Positions 43,139 to 53,497 of a stretch of 64,000 bases of DNA are shown here, in pieces. A program made the position numbers and the translations under genes. The stretch is taken from positions 42,239,001 through 42,303,000 of the forward strand of contig CATIUR010000001.1 in assembly GCA_949592205.1 (NCBI GenBank), given 5' to 3'. Below the pieces are notes generated by a model that saw nothing but the letters and a program-made list of their open reading frames with translations, was not told where the DNA came from and did not search any database. This stretch comes from Helichrysum umbraculigerum (Eukaryota; Streptophyta; Magnoliopsida; Asterales; Asteraceae). Numbering within the stretch: the stretch's first letter is position 1; each line of letters opens with the position of its first letter.

Positions 43139-44328
43139 ATCATTACCCATTTAACCCCCATATCACTCACCTTTGTTTTTTAGGCAAATATGCAACTTTA
43201 CACGATTTCATGCTTGATTATAGGTATCACATCCTTTGATCACCTAACACATAACACATCAATATACAATACATTTAGCAACCAATTATCATCATAATCA
43301 ACTAATCACAATCATCAATCCATCACCCCTTTGGATTGACCATGTTTGACTTTAGTCAAACTACATAATCTTACTTTTCATAATCATCTTGATTCAATTA
43401 TGTGATTACTTACATTATTACTTTAATTATAATCAAACATCATCAAGTCATCATAATACTATTCTTTCCAACTACAATCAACATTGAGTTATCACTAACT
43501 CATAAAACCATTACCACCCTTTCTAATTTAGACTAAACAAAGTTCCTCTTTCATCTTCATATTTAGCTTAAGCATTTACCACTTAAACTACTACTTTAAA
43601 TTCTGGTAATAACACTATAACAACTCTTTTGAGCTACCAATTAAACTAGTTATCACTAGTTCATGAAATAAAACATAACCCCTCAATTACCCATCAAATT
43701 CATCATGAATTCTATTAATCATTTTTCACTTCTAACTTGAAATCAAGTTAATAACCATCACTAGTAGACTAATTAACAACAATTCAATCATATATAAACC
43801 CTAATTCGGATTATAATTACTAACTTCTCAAAAACCCCATGAAATCACATTTTCTAGGTTAAATTGAAAGGGAACAAGATCATACCTAGTTTGTAGAAGA
43901 TTAATAGGTGATAAATTCGAGTTATCTTGCTTCAATTCAAAGGTTTGGACTAATTTTTGTTAAGGATTTTTGGTTCCTGCGACTTTTCTTCCTTTTACAG
44001 CTTCCTGGAATGTTTTTGAATGTGGATTGATATGTTTGAGCATGCGTACGTACATATTAAACAATATGTATGTTTTAAATTTTTAGTCCCCGTATTATTG
44101 TATGGAACTTAAAAATCATTCACAGTTATTATTATTTTATGTCACTTATAATAATAATAACTTAAAAATAATTATTAAAATAATACTTTAGATTTTGAGG
44201 TATTACACGTTGGCTTTAACTCAGGGCTGAATATGTATATTTAGAAAAGTTGAGTTGTTAAAAATGAAAAATATAAATATTTCTTTTATTTCCTATTAGT
44301 CAACATCACAAAAGTTTAGTGTTGTTGA

Positions 44329-44513
44329 CAATGTTTTAAAAACCGGTTTTTTAAACGAATCGGTTTTGTGTCTGGATCCGGTTTAATCCGGTTGAACCGG
44401 TTTTGTGTCCGGTTGAACCATCCATTTTGTACTATACGAATCGAACCGATTTTGTGTCCGGATCCGGTCCGACCAGTTGAACCGGACCGGTTCAACCGAT
44501 TTTCAAAACATTG
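44329..44513. mobile_element. MITE-like inverted repeat rich in AACCGG
   Basis: Ends CAATGTTTTAAAAACCGG and, inverted, CAATGTTTTGAAAATCGG. The interior is made of CCGGTT/AACCGG and GGATCCGG words, so much of it can fold on itself. 185 bp, non-coding. No clear target duplication directly at the ends, though GTTGAC lies near both sides. Superfamily not assigned. Confidence 0.65.
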
Positions 44514-45125
44514 GTAGTTGACAACACCAATGCTTAGCCCATAGTTCATTTAAATTGCTACGTATTATCGTTCTTGATATAAATTTGATTTTATATGATT
44601 TTTCATCACTCTAATTGGCAAATGCATACTTAGTTAATTGTATTAATTTATTTTATTTCTAATGAAATGGCTGACATTTTAAACACATAATTACCTTTGT
44701 TGGAATTCAAGGCGATAAAAATCTAATAGGTATAAACATTAAAATGTAAATCATGGTTATGAAGATTAAACGTTATACTTTATAAACCAAAAGGAAGTAA
44801 ATATTATACGGAGTATTTAACTTTGGCGAATTTTGTCATATTTTTTCAGAGTTAAGGAAAAGTTAATATTTTCAGCTAATAACATGTAAATAGATTGAAG
44901 ACGTGGTTGTGCTTAGACGTATAGGTCATCCAAATATTACGTGAAACAACTCATAACAAGTTTGAAGCTAAAGTTAGTAAAATTTTGAAAATGGTTTCGT
45001 CATACACCAAGTAACTTTTGCACACCCTCTCATTTTTGCATATATAGTAGACATGATATCGATCAACTCATCATCCACGAGACTATAAACTTACCATCTA
45101 TCCCACTCTTATCTCTACTGCTATT

Positions 45126-45175
<50 letters not shown>

Positions 45176-46639
45176 GTGTATATAACGTGGAGCTTATCGA
45201 CTTTCACCACTCACTGAATGTGGTTTTAGGCGTCTTAGGTAAACACCATATGTATGATATCTCTCTTCTTATTTGAGTGTTTAATCATAACGAATGAATT
45301 AATGTTGTCCCTATTATTTTATGTCACTATATTACAAGCAACATTGCCTCCACGTGTATTTTCTTTGCTCCAATGTAAGTCAAGTTTAATTGATTATGCT
45401 TTTTGTAGTTTACATAATTTATTAGTGCAAAAGTAGTTTTAATGCAGGAATAATGATTTGTAGACCTAAATTGGTATGCCTAAGACTAGACCTACAAATT
45501 TGATTGGTTAATGTGAAAAAATTGATAGGTGGATATTAAGAAAGATAAAAAATTTAATCAATAAAAAATTTAGGTCTATTTGTAGGTCTGTGTAAGTAGT
45601 CATGTTTAGCATTAATTTGCATTTGCATTATATGTTGTCACTCTTTTATCTTTCTAATTTTTTGTTTGTGTTTGTCGTTGTATTTTATAATGGAAAGCTC
45701 CCGTCCACACATCATTCGGAGACAACAAGCTATTATGAATTAGAAATTATGAGTATGGAAGGCGATGAAATTGAAAACTCATATCTTTTTCGGTGGATCG
45801 TCCTGAAAGAGCACTAGCACTATTTAGATGTCTTTTGATTAGACAGATTTGTATGCAAGAAAAAAAAATATGCAAATAGAAAAGTGAAGATTTTTTATCC
45901 ATCTTCAATGTCTTATGACTTTTTTTTTAATTGAGCCTTTCCGTATATTTTTGTTGTATTGAAATAATATTAGATTTTTCGGTTTGGGATGGCACCTCTA
46001 ATTTAATTTGAAATAGTTTTCTTTATTGACAACTTATTTGCATTTAGGTAGTTAATTTTTAAATTAACTTCTATGGTTGAAACATAACAAAGGGTGTAAA
46101 ATTGCAAAACAATTCGTTTTGATTTATTTCATTTTTTTCCCACACAACTTAAAAGTATAAATAACTAATTACTTTCATTTCATTTCCTTTTATTTTCCTT
46201 CCAACTCGAGAATGCATTTAAATTTTTTTATATTACATTCTTTTCTATTCTTTTTTCCTCTTTTCTTTTCAATCACATTCTTTTCCACTAAAAAATCTCA
46301 AGAATGCAATTGTTTAACCCGCGCAATATGAGTGAACAATTAGTTAAATGGTGAAACTTACGTTAAACTAATGACTTATCTCTTTTATCATAATATACAA
46401 CTTCTAAACCACAATAATCAAAATTTTGACGGTCAGCCAAACTACAAAGTTTGTTATTATTCCTCTTTTAAAATAAACATAACAATCTAAATTAAATAAA
46501 ATTCAATCACTCTCATATAATCATGAGGTGATGCATGATTCATTGATACATTTGTTCAAATGTGGGTGCCCACTAGCGACAATAGATATGTTTTGCCTTC
46601 TAAATGAGTAGATGGGTTGGATATAGAGGCCTCGGGGGG
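44514..46639. other. Non-coding AT-rich stretch
   Basis: Contains a (TA)n microsatellite at about 45129-45168. Two small open frames (45254-45436 and 45602-45817) are hydrophobic but unrecognised, and I do not call them genes. Confidence 0.5.
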
Positions 46640-47115
46640 TAGGGGTGGCAATTCTCAACCCGACCAAAAACTCAGTTAAAGATAAATGAGATATGGTTGA
46701 AATTCCCAACCCCGAACCTATTTTATTTATCGTTAAGGGTTAATTCGAGTTAATAGGTTGACCCCCCATCCCGAATAATTCTTTTTACAAGTTCCAACCC
46801 AAAACTAATATGTAAGAATTGACCCCGTTTGTCTCGAAACCAACTTGATGACCCTAAACTAACCGACGACCCAAAACTAACATGCGAACTCGAAAGAAAT
46901 CTTTGAAATATGTCTCATTTGACCCGAAATCAACCCCCCAACCCATCAATCTTTTACCCAAACCGGTGACACAGGTCATGTGTAAGTTACATACTTTTAC
47001 CATGTTACATACTTTTACCATGCCAACCTGAAGGCGACAACTTGTTCTATCAAATCAAGTTGAGTTGGGGTTGGGTAATTTTGACCTGCCAACCTAACCT
47101 GAATTGCCACTCCTA
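46640..47115. mobile_element. hAT-like MITE candidate
   Basis: Begins TAGGGGTGGCAATTC and ends with the inverted GAATTGCCACTCCTA, the GGGGTGGCAA type of end common among plant hAT-derived MITEs. The interior is a mix of CAACCCGA and GACCCGAA words. No 8-bp duplication found by eye. Confidence 0.6.
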
Positions 47116-47369
47116 CTCAGAAGTCCTTGTAGGCGTTTACTTATCTTGGAAGAATTGAAATTTACGTCATACCAGTTCTTTTTAAACATAAATTCCTTTG
47201 AACTTTCCTTTGTTTTCCTTCAAACATTATAACTACTTCATAAACACATAGTTAATGTTGTCACCCTGATGTCTTTATCCCCAACCAATATTAGATTGTG
47301 TATTTTATACCTAATTAAGATTGATCGGGGGTTTCTTTTTTGTTGTTGTTGTGAATTTGAATATTGTAG

Positions 47370-47577
47370 GCCTATCTTTATCAACATACACAAGAACAAA
47401 TCCACTAAGGAATACAAGTCATGGCCATATGTAGTGTCACTATATAGTGCACTACTGTGGTTATATTATTCATTGATCAAAGAAGGAGATACACTCATAG
47501 GTGGTGTCACCATCAATGTTATCGATTGCGTCATTAAATCCATTTATATTATCTTTTTCATGATATGCTACAACTGA
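47370..47577 (+). pseudogene. SWEET (MtN3/saliva) sugar transporter fragment
   Basis: After an acceptor-like TATTGTAG (47362-47369) the frame reads PIFINIHKNKSTKEY, then WPYVVSLYSALLWLYYSLI, then INVIDCVIKSIYIIFFMICY and TGA at 47575. This is the MtN3 triple-helix segment of plant SWEETs (PTF..I.KKKST...PYVV.L.SA.LW.YY.L, then TIN..G..IE.IYI). SWEETs are plasma-membrane or tonoplast sugar facilitators with seven helices in two such repeats. Only part of the first repeat is here. The stop comes where the frame should go on into the linker, and a donor-like G|GTAC follows seven bases later. No other SWEET exons were found nearby, so it is a fragment or a truncated pseudogene. Confidence 0.75.
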
Positions 47578-48533
47578 TGGCAAGGTACTTTACACAAACA
47601 TATTTTCTTATCTAATTAGAGGAAGATAATGGACGGCTTGGGTAAAATGATAAAGCTAATAACCTTTTAGTAAATTATATAAAGATATAAATAAGTTAAA
47701 TATTTTCACAAAAAATTATATATATTATTACAACAATAAATCTTATTTTTAATTTACGAATAGGAGAAGCTTTAGTGGTTTAGAGCATTTCGAATCCATT
47801 TTGGGCAACCTTTAACCCTCATGACCTTTTCAACCTATTTCCACAAACAAATTTATGGTAAAATTATTACTTATTTGACTCATTACCTGGTGGAAAACCG
47901 TGACCTAAATTTACTCATTCACATATAACTAGGCTGATATTATCACCCATATATACATAAACTATAACAACTCAACTTCTCGATCATTATCAAGTAAGAA
48001 AAATATTAACTAGAACCTTATAATTGGATATTTTAATTATAAATAAACAAACATATTAGAAAATAACGATTTGTATCTATGTGTATATACCTATGAAAAA
48101 CTTTACCACAATATTACTAGGAAATGATTTAATAAGTATATACGAATTTAATTAACATTTGGTTAACACAAAAACATGTTATCATAGAAACAAAGAAATA
48201 TAAAAGTTTTTATTTTAAGTTAGAAAATCTAGTTCAAGTCAAAATGCTAAAAGTACAAGAACGTAACAATTGTTTCCTAAGTCTTAATTGGTAAGTATTT
48301 GGGGCCCGTAAGGATTTGTGCGTGGCATTAGAAGAGCTCCAAATCAGAACATGAATGCGAATTATACAATAGGGTTAACATGTATAAACCATAGTCTAGA
48401 TAGATTATGCATTAAGATTTAGTTGGTATTAGTTAAAAGGGGGTATAAAGCCCTAATGTAATCATTCTTTTTATTCAACCATAAAAAAGAACAAAGCAAA
48501 AGGAAATAAATGGAAATGAAAGGAAATTAGGTC

Positions 48534-48535
<2 letters not shown>
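47578..48535. other. AT-rich stretch without gene
   Basis: No gene recognised. Around 48420-48500 the text GGGGTATAAAGCCCTAATGTAATCATTC resembles the end of a copia-type LTR transcript region, but no boundaries were found. Confidence 0.45.

Positions 48536-48597
<62 letters not shown>
48536..48597. repeat. (TA)n microsatellite
   Basis: About 30 TA repeats directly beside the left end of the copia LTR. The copia element may have inserted in or next to it. Confidence 0.95.
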
Positions 48598-48598
<1 letters not shown>

Positions 48599-48599
<1 letters not shown>

Positions 48600-49643
48600 A
48601 TAGTCCTGTAATCACTATTAACTAGTTATATGGAATCTCAATATGTAAAGTTTAATTGTAGAAGGGGGGGTTGAATACAATTAAAAACTATTTCACAGTT
48701 TAATTGAGTTATCTAGCTAGTTTTTAATTGATTGAACAAAAACAGAGTATGAGGATAACAGATATGACAGTATCAAAATAAACATGCAATGAATAGCTAA
48801 ACTGTGAATTTTATTGATCATAGAACTCACTGAGTATTGATTGCGGAATGAATTAGCCAAAGCTAATTCAAATCAAGTACTCTCTAGCTAACTATTACAA
48901 ATGAGATAAACAGTAGTGAACAAACACGCTAACTGTTTTTCTCGCTGAGTGACAATACGTACTTAGACAAACTATATTCACTGACACACAAGTGAATAAT
49001 ACGTATGGACAACTAGCCTTAAATGAACATAATACTGGACTATATATACTACAAGGATCCCGTAAATATCTCCTATAAAATAGGATCTTGGAAAGACACG
49101 TGTTGCTGTTTGATTGGCTTGATCTCTGATGAACCGACATTCTGCGGGTCCCAATTCTGTTACCGCAAATATCTCATCTTCATAAAACCAATCACTTGCT
49201 GCCACGTAATCCTTTAAACATTCTTCAAGTACGAGAGACTCTTGCTGATGTATATAAGTACAGTACTTTTGTACTTGTAGTTTGAGAGGCTTTATTGAAT
49301 AGTCACTGAAGATGCAGTAACTCTCCTCACTCACTGCGAGCTAACATGCTCTTGTAGAGTGACTTGAAATATTGTTCTTCAGTGACTAGCTGTTATTCAG
49401 GCAGTGACTTTTGCCTTTATTCATTTGAAGATATAGAACTCTCGCTGCTTGTATCAGTAACACACAAAGTTGAGTTTTAATCTTCCTCAGCATGTTAAAT
49501 CCAGAAGAGAATGAGTGGCGACCAATGAGTACCAGTCTTCAGCAACATAAGCTTTGATACAAATCATTTCTTCATCAAGTTGTATATTATTGAGTTGGTC
49601 AGCTACCAGTGACTTATCATGGTCAGCGACCAGTGACTCAACA
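48599..49643 (-). repeat. 3' LTR of a Ty1/copia (Sirevirus-like) element, minus strand
   Basis: On the minus strand the purine tract AGGGGGAGAT (about 49644-49653) is followed by TGTTGAGTCACTGG, a usual copia LTR start. The right end is therefore 49643. The left end is uncertain: on the minus strand it runs through CAACCCCCCC (about 48664-48673) to about 48599. The matching 5' LTR and pol would lie to the right, beyond the nested insertions. Confidence 0.6.
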
Positions 49644-49980
49644 ATCTCCCCCTAAATGATTGTGATCAAAGTTCCCTAGACAAACTCGTTGCTGATAAAG
49701 TTTATTGTCAGTGTTTAAGATTTGAAACATTCAGTGACTTATACTTGATCCATTCATTTTCTTTTTGGATTCTTTTAACATGATCTGAGTTTTGCACTTT
49801 GGTTTTCTCAAAAGATCAGATATTATTGAACTGCAAAGTGTAAATTTTACGAGTGATTTTAGTTACAATAAATCTAATATATTACAAAATTAACTAAACA
49901 TTTTTCCATATTTCTTCTTCCTTCACAATGCCAAGCTCATCAACTAGCTCGTATTTCTCTGTAGAGGGCAAAAATCTGAA

Positions 49981-51589
49981 CTATCTTGCTAATCCTTCTT
50001 CCAGAATCGCCTTTCTCATCACTGAATCCTTTGGAAGTATGCTGGCAGATCTGATCAAATGTACAAGCTGCTCATGATCAATCTTTTCAAGCTCTGACTC
50101 TCTTTGAAATTTTAATATGCGATTGAAGTCTCTGTAGACAAGTCCCCTCAAGCCTTCAGTTACTTTAGTGCCCTCAACTCTTGGTACACCATCAGGGATA
50201 GAAAGATCTAATCTTGAAGTGTTTAGAATTCTGTATATGCTACTGGTACCTGACCTATACCTTGGGCTAGGTGGCCGCACTATCTCTTCACCAAGTATAA
50301 CAGTATCTTCTGGTCTAAGTAACTGAAGTGCAACCATTTTCTAGAATAACCTGTCAATCTCATTCTGCACTTTATTCTTAGCTGCACTGGAGGAGTGACT
50401 AATAGCAAGTCTGATTTCATTCCATTCTTCCCTGTGCAACTTACAGACTTGATCAAGATTGATAGCTTGAGTCTCCAATCCTCTGTGAATAAGTAGCTGA
50501 GCTTGAGATTTATTCTTTGGCTTTTTCAGATTTACCTTGGTGATAGGTGCAGGGTTTGATCTTCCAACCATTCTAGCAGCATACTTCTTTCTGTCTATTT
50601 CGTTCCAAAGTTTATCCACTGATGGATTTACTCCCCCTTTCTTTTTCGACCCTTTGCCCTTTTTCTCGGCATCAAGTTCTCGCTGAAGTTCAGACTTTTC
50701 AACATCCTGAAGAAGTTTGGCCATATTAAAATCAAGATCTTCTTGCTGCTTCTTCAAAAACATTTTTCTCTCTCTTTCCACAGCTTCGTCTCCACTTAAT
50801 TTCAACAGATAAGCTCGATCAGCTTCTGACTGTTCTTTTAACATTCTTTTTTTCTTCTTCTTTTTCTTTAGCTTCTTCCTCAGCCTGAATTTTTAGAATC
50901 ATTTCACGCTCCCTATCCTGTCTAGCCTTCATTTTCTTAGCAATTCTCTGTTCATCAGTTTCCTTAGGATAGAGACTTTCTGATGCAGCATTAGAAGATA
51001 ATAGAAGAGCTAGAGCAGAAGTCTCTGACATGATGATCTCTGGTGAAGAAGTAGCAGTGTGAAGAGAAGGTAAAGTGGTGGTTACTATTGTTGCTTCTGT
51101 TGGTTGTCTTGCTGAAGCTGTAAGAGGAGTTATGAGTTGTTGAGTTGCTGTTATGATTGGTTGTGGGTTAATGACAATAGTCACTGGTGTGGTGACTGTT
51201 TCTTCAGCAAAGTTACTAATATAGTAGCTTTTTGGTTCTGTGCTTTCAGTGGTTTGGAGTGAGAGTGGGTTAACCTCAGATATACCAATGTTTGATTTAG
51301 GTTCAGTTGGTGATTCAGGGCTTTCAATTATGGTTTTGAGATGATACATGGTTGCTGATACATCCTCCTCAGTGAATGATTTCTTTTTTTGCTTGAAGGA
51401 GGTGGACTCAGATGTAGTAGATTCACTAGTCCTTTTTCGTTTGGTAAGAACAGAAGAGATAGGTATCCGATCCTCCATGTTTTCATCAGTGTCATCTTCT
51501 TTCTTATCAGCACCATTGTCCTTATCATCACCATCATTGTTATCACCATTATTTCCATCATCATCATTATCATCATTACCATTATCCAT
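49981..51589 (-). pseudogene. 3' (env-like position) coiled-coil ORF of the copia element, broken
   Basis: Open on the minus strand from the CACTA junction at about 51599. It starts with a Asp/Asn-rich repeat (DNGNDDNDDDGNNG), then a Ser/Thr-rich part and a long charged helical region (REREMILKIQAEEEAKEKEE, and on to KSELQRELDAEKK). After a frame change in an A/T run near 50850 it goes on in a second frame (50844-50341), meets an in-frame TAG at 50341-50343 and continues in that same frame to 49981. It lies between the presumed pol and the 3' LTR, where Sireviruses carry an extra, env-like ORF with coiled coils. I infer that identity from position and PPT/LTR; no sequence motif proves it. The frameshift and stop suggest it no longer makes a full protein. 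Confidence 0.55.
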
Positions 51590-51599
51590 ATTGACATCA

Positions 51600-52500
51600 C
51601 ACTAGTACAAATTTTGGCTTTGGTCACACCTAAAAAGTGTGACGATATGCATACGGTCACGCATGTTTTTCAACGTGTGTGTGACTAAAGGTGCCGCGAC
51701 CATAGGGTGCATACGGCTACACTAAATGGTTAGTGGCCGTATCCATTTAAAAAGAGTGACCAAAACCATAAAATGTGTGACCATATGCTCTTTAAAATCA
51801 AGTAAAGGTGTATTATGTGTGACTATTGTTCATCCAATGGTCACTTGAAGTTTATGTTTGTGTGGCGTTTTGTAACGTTTAGTCACACAACGAGTGTTAT
51901 TATTTTTGGAATTGGTCACATAAATTTAAGCCAGAAGTGGCCATAGGTGTTAAAAAGTGAGACCATATGGTATTTAAATCTAGTAAACGTGGATTTTGTG
52001 TGACTATTGTACATCCAATGGTCACTTGAATTCTATGTTTGTGTGGCGTTATGTAACATTTAGTCACACAACGAGTGTTTTTTTTTGGATTTGGTCACAT
52101 AAAATGAAGCCAAAAGTGGCCATAGGTGTTAATAAGCGTGACCAAATGCTCCTTAAAGCCAAGTAAATGTGGATTTTGTGTGGCGATTGTGCCTCCAATG
52201 GCCACTTGAATTCTATGTTTGTGTGGCGTTATGTAACATTTAGTCACACAACGAGTGCTTTTCTTTGGGATTTGGTCACACAAAAGTAAGCCAAAAGTGG
52301 CCATAGGTATTCATATGTGTGATCAAATTCTTTTTAAAGTCACGTAAACCTGTATTTTGTGTGACTATTGTTAATCCAATGGCCACTCGAATTTTATGTT
52401 TGCGTGACGTTTGGTATCATTTAGTCACATAACAAGTGTTTTATTTTTGGATTTGATCACATGTATAGAATATAACCTAATGTGGCCATAGGTGTTAATA
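51600..52500. mobile_element. CACTA-type (En/Spm) transposon end with subterminal repeats
   Basis: Starts CACTAGTACAAATTTTGGC at 51600, inside the copia ORF. Inward lie many GGTCACA/TGTGACC words and then four tandem units of ~180 bp. CACTA elements have 5'-CACTA ends and subterminal transposase-binding repeats; the possible 3-bp target copy on this side is TCA (51597-51599). The element is cut at 52500 by LTR D; its transposase and other end are outside the window. Confidence 0.7.
51779..52500. repeat. Four ~180-bp tandem repeats
   Basis: Units start at about 51779, 51961, 52140 and 52321 (spacing 182, 179, 181, 180 bp). Each has CCAATGG(T/C)CAC, TTTAGTCACA and AAGTGGCCATAGGTGTTA-like words. 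Copies differ by 10-20%, judged by eye. Confidence 0.9.
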
Positions 52501-53497
52501 TGTAACACCCCCAAATTTGATGATTTGCAGAAGCTTGATTTGGGTATTACTAATCAATAACAAAGCACAAAGATATATAGTAAACGACTCTATATGCGTC
52601 GTTTTAACAAAATATATTGATAATAGAAATGTTTACAACATTTAAAGCTTTACATAGCTCGAGTTTAATTAAAATGAGATTTCAGTACATTGTACAAAAA
52701 TATACTAATGCAAGAAAATCTCAATCGTCTGTATGCTGACTCGAGCTAAAGTCCTGAAGCAGAAACATCCTACTGCTTGGTACCTGCGATATATGCTAAA
52801 AGGTCAGCTAAAAGCTGGTGAGCTCACAGGTTTGAAATCAGTTAATATAGTATGAACCGCAAGATTTAAATAATGAATTGCATCCAGCAATTAAATAATG
52901 AATTGCATCCAGCAATTAAATGATAGTCATCGTGTATACAGCCATGAGCACATAGTTGAGCTTAACTCGAGGGCCGGGTCCCCTATAGAGAATTCCGGGC
53001 GAGGTGCCTCCACGAATGCCTAATCAACATTCGTCTTCCCAAATATTAGTACGTCCGTTTACCCGGTTAGTGCTTGCTAACCCGGACGAGGTGGGTCAAT
53101 CCTATATGGTACCATATACTAATATTCACGCTACAACGTATTAACAACTATGCTGACGGAGGACTTTAAAATGATTAGTTTCGAAAAACTCATGTAGTAT
53201 ATGAAATGTTTGTACTTGCGTTCACATGTAAAAGTTGAGCAATATATCACACCCCTGAGTAAAACAGTAAAAGAGGGGCCATGAGACTCACCTGAGTCTG
53301 AAAGCGTTTAAACAAACGTAAGTTGATTAGCCGGGTATGAAGTCCAAAGACTTGTAACCTGAGGGTGTCCACGTCACGCGATGGTTATAATCATGATTGG
53401 GTATCTCAAAAGATCACCCTTGTAGTTGTTCATTCAACTATAATGTCCAAATCTCCACTATTTGGTTGATACGTTTAAGTGTTTGAAAAGTGTACGG
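52501..53497 (-). repeat. LTR D, 3' part, minus orientation
   Basis: Begins TGTAACACCCCC (the LTR 3' end on the minus strand) and shows, on that strand, the terminal hairpin (about 52584-52605), acceptor (ending 52784), conserved stem-loop (53052-53088) and donor-like CAG|GTGAGT (53292/53291). It closely resembles the 3' half of LTR A. It is interrupted at 53497 by element E, inside its copy of the CCGTACAC block. Confidence 0.85.

Larger units (their letters stand above)
41387..44207 (-). repeat. Solo gypsy LTR 2, minus orientation
   Basis: Ends TGAAACACCCC (41387) and GGTATTACA (44207); flanked by CGTTG at 41382-41386 and 44208-44212, so about 2.82 kb with no internal region: a solo LTR. 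Orientation is minus because, on that strand, it has the shared donor-like AAAG|GTGAGT (43171/43170) and the CTCACTAAGCGTTTTGCTTAC..TGTAG acceptor (42494). It contains CCCGCCGGGTA palindromes (41533-41705) and a tandem duplication (42859-43138). It lies only 14 bp from solo LTR 1. Confidence 0.92.

Noticed and set aside
48420..48500. Copia LTR end around GGGGTATAAAGCCC
   Set aside because: Suggestive wording only; no paired end, polypurine tract or target duplication could be found.
48978..49334. 118-codon frame on the minus strand
   Set aside because: Lies wholly inside the copia LTR and resembles no protein.
51348..51688. Ser/Ile-rich frames on the plus strand opposite the copia 3' ORF
   Set aside because: Antisense reading of an Asp/Asn repeat and Lys/Glu-rich coil.
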